From Ochotona curzoniae (lineage: Eukaryota > Chordata > Mammalia > Lagomorpha > Ochotonidae): a stretch of DNA of 64,000 nucleotides. Of this stretch, positions 20,886-32,689 are shown one piece after another. The notes beneath the pieces were generated by a model that was not told the DNA's origin, made no database searches, and saw nothing but the letters and a program-made list of their open reading frames with translations. Location: contig NW_024467121.1 of the NCBI RefSeq assembly GCF_017591425.1, positions 19,852,707-19,916,706 on the forward strand. Reading direction: 5' to 3'. Numbering within the stretch: the stretch's first letter is position 1; every line of letters begins with the position of its first letter. Made by a program: the position numbers and the translations under genes.

Positions 20886-23124
20886 AAATTCCCTAAGTGT
20901 ATCAATTCTGCTGCAAATACAGTGTTCTGTGAAGCATGGTTTTAAATCATTATCTAACAATTGGGCAGGAATTACACACTACTACAGTTTTAATGATTTT
21001 GTGACTTAAAAAATGCACATTATATGACTGAAGTTGAACATCTTCTCATTCTTTTTATTTAGTAGAGTCAATAAACCTTTGACTATAATGTTGATTTAAA
21101 ATGTTTTCTCAAGAAACAAGTAAACATTTTTATACAGGGAGGGGGAGTTCTGAGCCGGAGACAGGGAAGGAGACGTGAAGGTAGATTGGCAGCTACAGCA
21201 GCGCATCCCCAGGCTGCCGCCAGACGAGGCGGCTCACTGGCCCCAGAGCCAGCCTGAGGACTCCACGCTTCTGCCACTTCTAGCCACTGAGCCTGTCGCA
21301 GCAGCCCCAGAAACACCCTACTGGATCTGCCAGTGCCTGAGTGAAGGAGTCTTAGCATTTGCTGGCAGTTGAGGGACGAATGGTTGTCTTTCAAAGCACA
21401 TTACTGGGATTTGTGCTGCTCTTCTCAGTACTCAGGGGAAGATACAAGAGGCTTTGCCTAGGAGCTGACCCTGGGGCACTCAAGGGCGAAGCTGTGGCCT
21501 GTCCCCTTCTTGTCATCGATGTTCCCCTCAGGGCATCTTGCTAATTCTAAATCAAAGGCATTACATTTAATTTAATTGCATTAAAAAAAATAAAAGCAAA
21601 CATCAAACAATAACCATCAAACAGCTTTGGTTTCATGCTCTGGGAGGAAGCAGGCTACCTCTGTAGATGGAGGGTTCAGCTCTGGCCCAGGGCTGTTCAC
21701 AGAAGTCTCACAGTGACCACTGCACTGCAGGGGGTGGGAGGATGGGCAACAGTATAGAGACAGCCTCTGCTTTCTCAGTGCCTGGCACCGCCAGCTCAAC
21801 ATCTGTGCCAGGGACCCTGGTACCCGCGAGCTGGATGATCTCCTGTGTTTTGGGAGCAGGTGCAGCCGTGTGAGATGGCAGGAAGGGCCAGGTCCCGGGG
21901 AATGGGCAGAAAATACAGATAGTCTCCCCCTTTTACTGAGTAGGAGGGGCTGCGCAGGAAACCTGAAGGCAGAGAAGACGACAGGGAAAAGGAGGGCAGT
22001 GGGCAGCTTTGAATAGAGGACAAGGGAGCAGCAGCACCCTGCCCCTTTTCAGCCCTCCCTGCTGTAGTGCTTCTCACCCCATCCCTGGGGGCACTGGGAG
22101 TGCTCATTGGCTGCTCCAGGGAGGGGGCGGTGGTGGAGGCATGAGGTCATTGCCGTGAGTGGGGGGGGGGCGTGTCTCCCGGCCCTGGCACTGTGTTGAT
22201 GAGCTGAGCAGAGTGATTTCCTTCTTGTTCTCTCCCAGCACAACCTTGGTCAGTGGCTGGGGACAAAGGAGGCGGTTCCCTTTATGTAGATTGATCTGAA
22301 GAACAATGGGACCTGTGGCTGGAATCTCTTTGTCCTATGGTAGGCTTGGCAGCAAGCGAGCTTGGTGAAGGGAGCATTTCTCCATCCCAGGCCTCCCCCT
22401 TTCCCCTCCCCACCAAGGGCAAACCTACTCTGTCAGTGGATAGGAGCCAAGCCCTTTGCCTTCAGCTTGGGCGTGAACACAGCTCAAGTGTATCCCATGC
22501 TGGCTGTGGACACGGGACTAAGGGCTCACAGTGAGTGCTGCATCTGTCCCCGTCCACACTGGGTTGCGTGAATCCACTCAGTCCACCAAGACAGACATCC
22601 AGGAGCACTTTCACTTCACACAGGAGAGAAGTGATCTGCCAGAGCCACACAGCTACTAAGAGCCTGACCTCAGCCATGCCGGGCTGGCTGGGTAACTACC
22701 TGTAGACACTGGGATAGAAAGATGCAGATGGACAGTCGACCTGACCCATTTCATTACAGGGGCAAAATCAAAGACCTGGCAGTCCGTCCCAGAACAAGGA
22801 GGCTACCTTGACGAATGGCTTCAGCTGAGCCAGGACTGAGGTGCCTGCCAGAAGCTCCTTGCTCTTTCAATATTCCATATCCAGAGGGGGCGGGGTAGGT
22901 CACAAAGGCCCTGAAAGCTGGAAACAAAGACGATAAAAGGACACAAAAGAAAAGGGATCCCAGGCAGAACAGAGGGCAGGCTCTGAGGCAAGCTGCGGCT
23001 GGTGGTCCCTCCCCCTGCACCTGTGCCAGCCCCAGCACCAGCGCCTCCTGCATGCTGTTACCACAGAGCGCAGCACTTGTGAAGGCTTAAGTTCCAGCCA
23101 GCTCCAAAGCCTGGCCTTTCATTC
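20886..23124. other. SINE-free, partly GC-rich intronic block
   Basis: No exon recognised. 21130-21560 is relatively GC- and CpG-rich for this window. 22157-22169 is a G10 run. A MIR-like piece sits at 22600-22685. Confidence 0.45.
22600..22685 (-). mobile_element. Possible MIR fragment
   Basis: 'gaagtgatctgccagagcca' followed by 'cacagctactaagagcctga' resembles reversed MIR (…cttgcccaaggtcacacagc…). Confidence 0.5.
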
Positions 23125-23310
23125 ACTTTATGTACTTACAAAGTTTTTAATTGGCAAAAAATGTCTACATTTATCACATACATGATGTCATGATGCTTTG
23201 ATACCTGCACATGTCATGGCTAGTTAATATATCCACCACTTTGTATATTTAGCACAGTTTTTGTTTTGGGAATATTTCCAATCTACTCTTGCAGTAATTT
23301 TAAGTGGGGA
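23125..23310 (+). mobile_element. Ancient LINE-1 (L1M) 3' fragment
   Basis: 'gatgctttgatacctgcaca', 'gctagttaatatatccacca' and 'ttccaatctactcttgcagt' match a well known L1M 3' segment in order. Confidence 0.65.
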
Positions 23311-23481
23311 AGCAATGATTATGAGATAAAATCACAACGGTGTCCAGCAGAGCTTTTAGACGAAGCTTTGTACTAAACTCTAGGGCAAAGAGCCAGCAGG
23401 ACATGCTTCTCAAAAGTCAGAACCTTCAGAGAGCACTGATGGTGGCTTTCTTCGAAAAGATTTTGTTAAGGCCCATCACAA

Positions 23482-23787
23482 AGGCATAGCATGCTAAGCC
23501 TCTACCTGTGGCACTGGCATCTCATGTAGATGAAAGGTTGTACCCTGGCTGCTCCATTTCCCATCCAGTTCCCTGCTTATAGCCTGGGAAAGCAGTAGAG
23601 GCTGGCCTAAGCCTTTAGGCCTCTGTACTCATGAGAGAGACCGGGAAGAAGCTCCAGGCTCCTAGCTTCAGACTGGCTCCATATCAGATTCAGCCATTGT
23701 GGCCAAATGGGGAGCGAACCAGTGGATGGGAGAGCTCTCTCTGTAACTTTGCCTTTGTAATAAAAATTCAAAATATTTTAAGAAAGA
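23482..23787 (+). mobile_element. CSINE
   Basis: 'gctgctccatttcccatcca', 'gaagaagctccaggctccta', 'gcgaaccagtggatgggaga' and tail TAATAAAAATTCAAAAT. Head partly eroded. Confidence 0.82.
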
Positions 23788-23894
23788 TTTTGTCACAGAA
23801 TAAGTTGCCAGTGGGGATGGATGTTTTATTAATATTCATAGCTCTACATCCTTCATAGTGCCTGACACATAGTAATGAGGAATCAAGGTTTCTT

Positions 23895-24272
23895 TCCTCT
23901 CAACTCATTTGAGAAAGAGAGGGATATGAAAGTCCCTGTTTGCAATGGCCAGGGATGGGTCAGGTTGAAGCTAGGAGCTGAGAGCTCCAGCTGGGTCTTC
24001 TACACGGATGGCAGAAATTGAAAATCTTGAAGCCGAAGTTCTGAGAAAACGAGGTCCATGGCCACAAACCCCTAGCATCTCACGAAGCCATGATTCCAGA
24101 CCAGGTCTCTGACTGGGAAGCCTTCCTGCTTCCTGATTCTGCTGCCTCCCAGGGTGCACTGGCAGGAAACGGGAAACGGAAAGTGGAGCAGGCACTCAAA
24201 CCCAGGCACTCTAATATGGCTTGCAGGTTCTTAGCCAGCATCTTAACTACTAGGACAAACACCTAGCTCTTT
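23895..24272 (-). mobile_element. CSINE, oldest variant, with extra internal segment
   Basis: Begins 'tgagaaagagagggatatga', has 'gctaggagctgagagctcca' and ends 'actcaaacccaggcactcta' ... 'catcttaactactagg'. About 90 bp of extra sequence (roughly 24015-24110) separates the halves. Confidence 0.65.
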
Positions 24273-25257
24273 AAGAAACAGCTATGCAACGATTCCCATT
24301 GCTGCGAAAATCAGCTGAGGATGGAGCATTTTGTCCCTGTAGTACCAGCAGGGAAGCAGGGGGAGGGGGAGGGCAAGCTTGGTAGAGAAATATGAGGCGG
24401 GACCAGAGTCTCATGCTCATCTGATGCAAGAGCTGCTGGGTTTCCAAGCTGATTGTAATTTGCAAGCCCCTGTGAGGGACCTGGGTTGCACATGGATGAG
24501 GCTATTGCATGTGGAAGACACCCCCAATCCCAAACCTAAGCCCCTGAAGTCCCTCCCTCCCCAACCATTTCAGAACCCCTCTCATCACCAGCTCCTTTCC
24601 TTCCCCAAACTTCTCTTTCCTTCCTAAGATGCTAACATTTAACCAGAGGGTGGTTACTTCGAGCTGTCCCTCCTCCCCCTTTCCCCTTTATCCTGTTATT
24701 CCTTTGGTCTCTTCCTCTTACATCCCATGTTTCTCCTCCGTATCCTTCTAAGATGCAGGCTCAGTACTCCCAGAGTTCCCGTCAGTGTGGCAGGAAGGCT
24801 CCCTTTTCCGCGTGGCTGCCTGATGCCCACCGGGAAGGCTCTAATAGGCGTATATAATTATGGCTCCTCTGGAAATGCAAACTGCTCTGCTAGCTGCTAG
24901 CAGGCTGGGAAGCCTGCTTTATTCAGGATCACCCCAGGGGACTCTGGGAGGTGGGCAGGTGTTCATTAGGGAGGTCTCCTGATTAGCATAGTAACCCCCA
25001 GATTCCAGCCTGCTCAGGGCAATGTCACTGGGACTGTGAATGTAGCCTTTTTGCATTAATGAAGCAATAACTGTTTTGGGTGAGGGGAAATGCAGAAGGA
25101 GAGGCAGTCCTCAACTTGCCTCTGCTCCACAGGGCTGTCAGATCTGCAGTCCTAATTCTGAGACATTTCTAGCAAATGTAGGGATGCTAAATTAAGCTCC
25201 ATCCTCTTGCCTTTCTAAGCTTCATCTTCCACAGCCAACTTGTAAACTACTACTTCT
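24273..25257. other. Intronic block with candidate conserved element
   Basis: Repeat-poor. 24500-24730 is pyrimidine-rich; 24800-25085 is described separately. Confidence 0.45.
24800..25085. promoter_or_regulatory. Candidate conserved non-coding element
   Basis: No repeat matches and dense motif-like words: tatataattatggc, ctggaaatgcaaact, the palindromic ctgctagctgctagcag, the hairpin CAGGCTGGGAAGCCTG at 24901-24916, gattagcatagtaaccc, and tttgcattaatgaagc. Inference from composition only. Confidence 0.3.
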
Positions 25258-25578
25258 TTTTTAAATACTTATTTCCGTGAGAAGCAGAGCTACGGGGGGG
25301 GGGGTACGGGGGGGAGGAGATGTATCTTCCATCTGTGCCAGCTCGCTCCTAAAATGACTACAACATTTGGGGTTGGACCAGGCTGAAGCTAGGATCTCCA
25401 GCTGGTTCTTCCGCATGGGTAACAGGGACTCAAATATATGGGCCATCCTCTGTTGCCTTCCCAGGTGTATTAGCAGGGAGCTGGATCAGAAGTGAAAAGC
25501 TGGATTTTGAACGGGCCCCGTATTGGATGCTGGCATTGCAGGTAATGGTTTAACAAATTGCAATACAATGCCAGCACT
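25258..25578 (-). mobile_element. CSINE with G-run tract
   Basis: 'ttaaatacttatttccgtga', 'tgtattagcagggagctgga', 'gatgctggcattgcaggtaa', ending 'caatacaatgccagc'. The purine tract has become G11-TAC-G7 at 25294-25314. Confidence 0.85.
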
Positions 25579-25743
25579 TCTGTTGGCTCACTTTATTTCA
25601 CTTTATTCTTCAAAAAGAAACTTGCTCTAAATACTTTGTTTTGACTCTATCTTGTCTTTCAAGGGGATAATAAATTACTAATTGAGATGTAAACCCCTCA
25701 TATGTTCATGAGAGGTTAAGTTTGTTTATCAAGATCACCAAAA

Positions 25744-26093
25744 GGGCCTGGTGTGGTAGCCTAGCAGCTAAAGTCCTCGCCTTGAAAGCACCAGGATCCC
25801 ATATGGGTTCTGGTTCTGATCCCGGCAGCCCTGCTTCCCATCCAGCTCCTTGTTTGTGGCCTGGAAAAGCAGCAGAGGATGGCCCAAAGCCTTGGGACCC
25901 TGTACCTACATGCGAAACCTGGAAGAAGTTCCTGGCTCCTGGCTTTGGATCAACACAGTACCAGCCGTTGCGGTTTCTTGGGGAGTGAATCATTGGACGG
26001 ATGATCTTCCTCTCTGTATATCTCTCTGTATATCTCTCCTCCTCTCTGTATATCTGACTTTGTGATAAAAATAAAATAAATCTTTTTTTTTTT
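25744..26093 (+). mobile_element. CSINE, young pika-type
   Basis: 'gggcctggtgtggtagccta', 'gatcccatatgggttctggt', 'gagtgaatcattggacggat', three copies of 'ctctgtatatctc'-like units at 26010-26055, and tail AATAAAATAAATC(T)12. Confidence 0.9.
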
Positions 26094-26549
26094 TAAAGAG
26101 ACCACCAAGATAGTACACTGCAGATTGATGATCGTGGAGGTGATCCCGGTGTAGTGTACAGGGAACAGCAGTGGGAGTTCTAGATTAGGTTCTCTGATGC
26201 ACGTGGAGGCCAAGGTGCCTTAGGCGAGGTTGGATCATCTGACTTGTCAGTTCTGTAGCTGGCAGTAGCTAGGTGCTCACAGCACTGTATTAGCAAAGCA
26301 ACCGCATAGCAGAACAAGCTGGAGGAGTAAAGGCAGGGTTGTTGTCAGGCTGCTTGTCACCTCCCTAGGACAATGGTCTCAACAGGTGACCCCCACGCAC
26401 CTGTTGTCTTCTGACCTGGACAGGGCTGGCTTCTAATAAATGTGGTTTCCTTGTCGCCACACTGGCCTTCTGATATCAGCATTGAGAGTGGCGGGTCCCA
26501 AGAGGCTAAAATGGTACCATGATTTCTCTTAAAATGTCAGCACCCTGTT

Positions 26550-26745
26550 TATAAATGTGGGCAAGGGGTTTACAGTCAGACCCCAGGACACAAAATTCCG
26601 ATGCTATTTGATGTACAAACAAATCACCTTTTGTCTTCACTTTAGAGAACTGAGACTATATCCACCTCACAAGGTTGTTGCAAAGACTCAATTATCATCA
26701 ACAAAGTGCTTGCCACATGATAGGGGGTAAATCAAAGCAACTTCC
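26550..26745 (+). mobile_element. MIR SINE fossil
   Basis: 'acctcacaaggttgttgcaa', 'agactcaattatcatcaaca' and 'agtgcttgccacatgatagg' follow MIR order. Confidence 0.65.
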
Positions 26746-27802
26746 ATTTTCCTCTTTGATAGGTGATTGAATTGCCATGGAATAATCACTTACTCCTTCA
26801 GGTGTTTGACAAGGACTTGTTTCAGATCAGACTCTAAATCTTTCCAGCAAGTTGTCATCCTTCAATTCAAGAATATGAACAAACAAAGCCCAGGCAGGAA
26901 AGAGAACAGAAAGCCGACTGCTTCCCTGAAAGCTGGCTGCTTCCCTTGGCCTTCGCTGACTTGAGCAACTGTGCCCTAAAGAGCCCACCTTCTTGGCTGC
27001 CAGCGTCTGCACAGGAAGACCCTGCTCCTTTCCCTGGGTGAATTTACCTCCCCCCACCCATCCCTGTCTATTGCCTCTTCAGGGTTAAACTCACACTTAC
27101 TGCCTGGGAGAAGCAGCAGCCCCAACTTTCCAGCATTGGTCAGCATTTTCATCTGGATGCTCTCTTTGGTACCCTTTCTGTGGACACTTCCTGTGCATCG
27201 CTTTTGCAGATTGCTTGCAGGAATCCACTAGCTGGGGCCACTGCGCTCTGTGGCTGCTGTTATGCTCAATACAGAGAAAAAGGCAGCATCACTGGGGCAG
27301 GAGAGCATGGACAAGGTGCCCAGATGCTGGTTTCCTGGGAGGTTAAGATAAACTTCCGGCTGAAAAATCTTTATTCCTGAAGAGCCACTCCCTTCTTTCT
27401 GATATGGTAATGAAGGGATGAAAACAGAATATGCAGTGCCGAGTCCAAGGAAAGCCCATGTTTACAAAAACCTCATTCTTGGGTCAGAAATAGTATGTTA
27501 CCATTTACCCATACCCTGCCTACTTCCAAAAGGTTTCAAGAAGGCTTACAGAGTTGTAAATAGCTATGAACAGAAGGAAGGACAAGAATAGGATAGTCCA
27601 CAGAACAGAGTCAGAACAGGAAGCCAGGGCCCTCTCACCTCCGGGGGCCCATTCCAAGTCTCCTGGTGGATGCTAGCAATGGTAGCAAAGCTTATATATG
27701 GTGTGCTTCTTCCTCTACAGGTACAGTAAGATAGTACCAGCAATAAATGTAATCATAAGACAGAATAATGATACACTGTAATAAAAAGTCCATGATTGGT
27801 AG
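26746..27802. other. Intronic DNA, nothing recognised
   Basis: About 1 kb of mixed sequence without repeat or exon that I can name. Confidence 0.45.
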
Positions 27803-27946
27803 GTTGGCACTTTGGTGTTGTGGTGTAGTGAGTAAAGCTGCTGCCTGTGATGTTGGTATCCCAGGTGGGCACAACCCAGTTCCTGGCTGACAATGCCTGG
27901 GAAAGCCCAAATGCTTTCTACAGAAAATAAAATAAATATATTTAAG
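27803..27946 (+). mobile_element. CSINE, internally deleted
   Basis: Head 'ggcactttggtgttgtggtg' and 'ctgcctgtgatgttggtatc' present, middle mostly missing, tail AAAATAAAATAAATATATTT. About 145 bp versus about 320 bp for a full copy. Confidence 0.7.
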
Positions 27947-27984
27947 GGATATATGAATGTTGTCTCTCTCTTTCTCTCGGAGTT

Positions 27985-28070
27985 GTTCATTTACATTTTC
28001 AGATTCTGGTTGACTGTGGGTAACTGCAGAGAGCGAAACTGCAGCTAAGAGGGGACTACTTCGTACTTGC
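27985..28070 (+). mobile_element. Possible Tigger-type terminal fragment
   Basis: 'ggttgactgtgggtaactgc' and 'ctaagaggggactact' resemble the end of MER2/Tigger elements. Short. Confidence 0.35.
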
Positions 28071-30606
28071 AGGGCAAAGCGACCTTCCAGATGGAAGTGC
28101 TGCAGTGCACACAGGGCTCATGAGCAGACATAAGCATCCAGTGAGGTATATGGAGGAGAAAGCCTTTCCTTGGAAAGATGTCTGCCTAACCGTGCACATC
28201 AGGGACATGAGGTAGCTAAGGTCTTCCACATGACACAGTCCTTGGGAAAAGTAGAAATTGAGCCGACTTATAATGTGCCCCCAATAAAACCTGGCATCCT
28301 CTGCATCCCCTATATTGTTTGGACAGATTTTAAAACACTCTTTTTTGAAACACAATGGGATATGGTGGGTGAGGTGTGACAGGCAAGTACATGAGTGATT
28401 TTGGCTGCAGATTTTGGAGGCAATATTTGATAAGTTTTGAACACATGCTCACATTGGCCGTTACTAGGCAGCTTGGCACTGATGTTCTGCCTTGATTCTG
28501 AAGCCAAACCACATCAGAAATATGAAGTCAGGCCCAACTCATGCACAGCCCAACAGTCTCCTGCAGACTGAGGAGACAAAAGGAAGGGATGTCCAAAAAG
28601 TCATGTTTCCAAAAAGCAAAAGCAGACGAGCTAGGTCAAGCGCCCCTGGATCTGAGACAGGAAGTGGAGGTGCTAGTGCCTTCTGCCAAGAATGAACTTG
28701 ACCCGTATTTCCCCTGTGGCAGGTCTCCAGGCACACCCTGGGAGGGAGACGAGCAGTGAGGCCCACATATACAGGGAAGGAGGAGGGGAAGGAGGAAGGG
28801 ATGGTGAAAAGTGGAAGGGTTCCCTCCGCTGCTCCCCACCTTCTGAACATCCCACTCTTCAATGCTAGGTCTATGGCCACATGACTGTTCCCTCGGTCTT
28901 GATGACCCCTCCCCGCTTTCTCTGTTCCCCAAAGGATTTTTCCACCAAGACCCCTGTGGGGAGACCCTCTGCGGAGAAAGTGGCCTTGGAGGCATTTTCT
29001 CACCCTAAATGCTGACCCTGGCTGCTGCTGCAGCCCCATGGAGCATCTGCAGAGCTCCAGGAGGCCTGGCCTGAAGCACTCAGCTCAAGACCTTGCAAGA
29101 GTCCATTTCATTGCAAGGATGACAACCTCTTGAGATGGGTTGGACAGGTGTCTTTGTTTCAACAGAACCTGATCCAAATGGCCAGTGTTAAGCAACTGCA
29201 TAGATGAATCAAGGAATGGTGAGGTGGACCCAGGATTACAGCAGCAAAAGGCTTCATACTGGTCCAAACTACAGTTCCCACATCAAAACCCTTGTTGTTC
29301 TTGATGTGAGCCTGGGGTGGGCTCATCTGTGTTGCTGGTCCCAACTCCCACTACATTTAAGTGCTTCCCAAAGGGAATGACAAGTTTTTTTCTCAGCAGG
29401 TGTCAGAGGACCATGGTCATCCATTGGAAATCTCTATCTGGGTCCAGCATCTTCTCTTTCATGCTATGAGAGTGGGGCTGAGGAAATCAGTGGGAGGCCC
29501 ATGGCAGAGCTAGGGCAAAGGTGTGCATCTCTGTCTTTGCTTTGGTCACCTGCCTGTGTCTTCCTGTCAACACTGTTTCATTAGAACAAGTCAGGGTTTC
29601 CTGGTTTTGGTGCCATGATTCCATAGGCAGCACGTGGACTTTTTGGTCTCTTCTGGTAGCTTCCACTGGTAGATTTGCAATGACTTCATTTGAGGACGTG
29701 ACCGTGTGCTTGCTCCAAGCAGCTCTTACGCACTGTCTCTCCTGGGGCCTTGCACTTTCATTTCCGGAAGTAACTAAATATGCTCTACTCTCTATGCCAA
29801 AAGCTTGTCTGTATGAAGAGGGAGGAGTCACTTCTGGCCGTGACTTTGTGACATCAAGTGTCAGGTGGGCTATGTGCTGGGCACTCTCTCCCTGTGCCTC
29901 CTCCCATCATCTGAGTTTCAGGCACAAAAGAGGTTTTGATGTCTGGGCTGTTGCCTTTCACAGCCTCACTAATGGACCCCTTTTGAAGATGTCAAGGATT
30001 CAAGATAGCAATGAGAAGGTGAAAAGATAAGAATACATCTTCCTCCCAGAGCTACACAGAGGCCAGGGTGGAGACTTTGAAAGAGCCTCCTGCCTCTCTT
30101 GCCATCTCCCCCACAGCAAGGTCAGAGATCAAAGTTCTTTTCGTGAGTCCACTGGCCAGAGTTCCACAAGCTGCAAGGGTGAGGTTGAGGTCCAGAGACC
30201 ACTTCCAATGGCTCCATTGAACACAGGCCTACTCTCTGAGGTTTTAAATGAATGCAATCTCCCTTCTGCCATCTAACACCTGATAAAGGGCCTTATTCTG
30301 CTGACCAGGGAAAGCATGGTCTGATGCTAAAAAAACAAATATGACTGTTCATTCATGTCTCAGGTCAAATAGCATCCATGCGCACACACACACGTGTGTT
30401 CACTGTCCTAGTTTTTTTTTTTAAATCACTCTACCTGCTACTACATATAGCTGGACAAACAGAAAGGTGAGATGCTTACTTCCGCAGCCCTGGCTGAGTT
30501 GTTAAACTAAAAGCAACTCTGCTGAACTTCTATGGGTGATACTGTTTTTACTGGCTACAACCTGGGAACTTGGGCATCAAATCACAGCCTTAGCATCCAT
30601 GCTCAA
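28071..30606. other. Repeat-poor intronic block
   Basis: 2.5 kb with no repeat I can assign. Contains the longest open frames of the window (29521-30030 plus, 28539-29039 minus) but neither shows a recognisable domain or splice-bounded exon. Confidence 0.45.
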
Positions 30607-30925
30607 GGGCTGGTGCTGTGGCATACTGTAAGTTACGCTTCTGCCTGTGACAACACCATTCCACATGGGACTGTTCCACTTCCAATCCAGTACTCTGCTT
30701 ATGGATTGGGAAGTGGAAGATGGGCCAAGTCCTTGGACTCTGACATCCATGTGAGAGATTCAGAAGTGCCAGGCTTTGGAATGGCCCAGCCTTGGGAATT
30801 GCGGTGTTTGGGGAAGTGAACCAGCAGATGAAAGGTTTCTCTTTGTCTGCTGTGCCTTTACTTTTCTCTCTGTAATTCTGTGTTCCAAATAAAATACAAC
30901 AAATCTTCCAGAAAAAAAAAATGAC
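30607..30925 (+). mobile_element. CSINE, older type
   Basis: 'gggctggtgctgtggcatac', 'gaagtgaaccagcagatgaa' and tail AAATAAAATACAAC. Middle partly decayed. Confidence 0.82.
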
Positions 30926-30954
30926 TCCAAGACCACCTTTAGGAAATAGGAAGG

Positions 30955-31135
30955 CGTGCTAGTCAGAGACCTGGACTGTAATTGCTGTTTCATGAACTAC
31001 TATGGGATCCTGGCCAAGGAGCTTAATTAGCTTCTTGTCTGGACATAATATGACCATCTCTCTTGAGTGCTATGTGGACATTTGGTAAGACAGGGTGTAG
31101 AAAGTCACACATGGTGATTATTTAATGCCTGTTCT
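30955..31135 (+). mobile_element. Possible MIR SINE fossil
   Basis: 'cagagacctggactgtaatt', 'gggatcctggccaaggagct' fit the MIR core in reading order. Diverged. Confidence 0.45.
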
Positions 31136-31554
31136 TTCCTTCTATACTTTACATCCCACACCCAACGTTCTCATGCTGTGCTTCCTTCGATGCATGGCAG
31201 ATCCCTCAGCTGCCAGTGCCTGAGGACACCTGAGCCTTCCCTTGGGAGAGAGGCTGAGCCATGCTGGGATGGCTGATCAGTTGGGTGGACCCATTCTTCA
31301 ATGAGGATTCATGCTCAGTATTGCTCAGCAGATTCAGAGGGAAAAAAAAATCCCTTGGCACATCATCTTCCAGGCTGTTACTTTCTCAGTTAAAGAGTGG
31401 GGGGAAAAGTCACACAGGACAAAAGCAAACACAAAGTCCTTCCAGGTGAAGAACCTATGTGTTATCTGCTTTTGTGATTTCTGCCTTGCTTGCTTGGCTG
31501 GGGGCTGTGTGAACCCCAGGCCTGACAGTCTACGTGACACCTGGCAGGTCATGT

Positions 31555-31927
31555 AGGAAGAGCACTCCTTAGGAAGGAGACCCCTGGTATGCTTGTTAGA
31601 TAAGTTGCTCACTACACTATAGCCTACCAGTTTGTACTTTTTGAAAGTTGCTTGCTTCAAACCCACCAACAGAAGCCTGTCAACTTCCTCTTTTTAAAAG
31701 TTAACAGTTAAACTGACTAAGTTAACAGTTAAACTGTATAATTATGTGGAATTGGCCTGAAATGTATAAAACCCTATGCTGTTCAACATCGGCCCTTTTT
31801 CCTTCTGCCCCTTCTGCTACAGCTTCGGCTGTGAGCCTAGAAAGGTCTGAATAAACCGCCCTTATGAGCTTGCATTGACTTCGACTCCTGTTGATTTTCT
31901 GGGGATCGCAAAAATCTGGGCACAACA
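31555..31927 (+). mobile_element. Endogenous retrovirus LTR (probably solo), 5' limit uncertain
   Basis: Shows LTR architecture: a duplicated 21-bp U3 motif (31699-31719 and 31720-31740), TATA box TATAAAA at 31765-31771, polyadenylation signal AATAAA at 31850-31855, and a U5-like end 'ggggatcgcaaaaatctggg' closing in ...CACAACA at 31921-31927. No internal retroviral sequence or primer binding site follows on either side, so a solo LTR is likely. The 5' boundary is a guess because no clean target duplication was seen. Plus orientation is antisense to FRMD4A. Confidence 0.6.
31699..31740 (+). repeat. Tandem 21-bp duplication in LTR U3
   Basis: Two adjacent copies of 'agttaacagttaaactg' plus four bases (acta / tata). 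Located 25 bp upstream of the TATA box, as enhancer repeats often are in retroviral U3. Confidence 0.9.
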
Positions 31928-32259
31928 CCAGGGACTCACATTCTAATGTACCGACTAGTGAGTGCTGATGACAAATCAGGCCAGGAAAAATCATTCCCCT
32001 GCCCAGATCAGTGGGAAGTGAACCCAGAGTTTGCTTTTCCTGCACACTCTGACGACTCTTTCAGCATCCTGGATAAAAACAAACCCAATACTGTCCATTC
32101 CAGCTGCTTGAACATGTGGCCCTCCTGGTGAACCAATAGCAGGAAGGTCCAGGATCTCCCATTGCACTGTAAAGGATCCTTTCTCCCAAACAGACCCCTG
32201 GGCTTTGTTTAGAGCTAGAGGCTCTAGAATGGGAAGCAGGAGATGCTATCAGGATACTG

Positions 32260-32405
32260 TGCCACACTAGCAGTGTTCAGCCTGGGCAGCACATTCAGAT
32301 CAACTGGGATGTTTACAAGCCAGAGACCCCTGAGCCCACACCATTTGGTATTGGAAGAGTCTGGGAATCCACTCATATTGATATGCAGCAGGGGTTGTTG
32401 GAAGA
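32260..32405 (+). mobile_element. MER5A-type hAT DNA transposon fossil
   Basis: 'cagtgttcagcctgggcagc', 'acattcagatcaactgggat', 'cccctgagcccacaccattt' and the closing 'gatatgcagcaggggttgtt' are in MER5A order. Confidence 0.65.
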
Positions 32406-32689
32406 CAACAAGCAAGTATCGCTGTGTCTTTGTGGAGTAATGCCTTTGTGTGGAATTCAGTACACTATTTAGGGAACACCCTCTATATGCTGAGGGCTGT
32501 GGTTGCATCACAGGAAGACACAGCTCTCAACATGATAGAATTCTGGTAAAGCAGCCATGCAACTACCCTCCCTGAGAGGGCACTTGCTCTGTGTAGGCCA
32601 TGGGCTCCAATCTGGAGCTATGTAGCAGCTGCTTAGCCTCAAGCAATATAAACCAAACTATCAATAGGAGAACAGTACCTATGCGAGTT

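Noticed and set aside
29521..30030. KRAB-like string (SFEDVTVCLLQ) in the 169-codon frame
   Set aside because: Only a few residues match, with no KRAB context, zinc fingers or splice signals nearby. Treated as chance.
31555..31927. A full endogenous retrovirus
   Set aside because: No gag, pol or env-like sequence or primer binding site was found beside the LTR.
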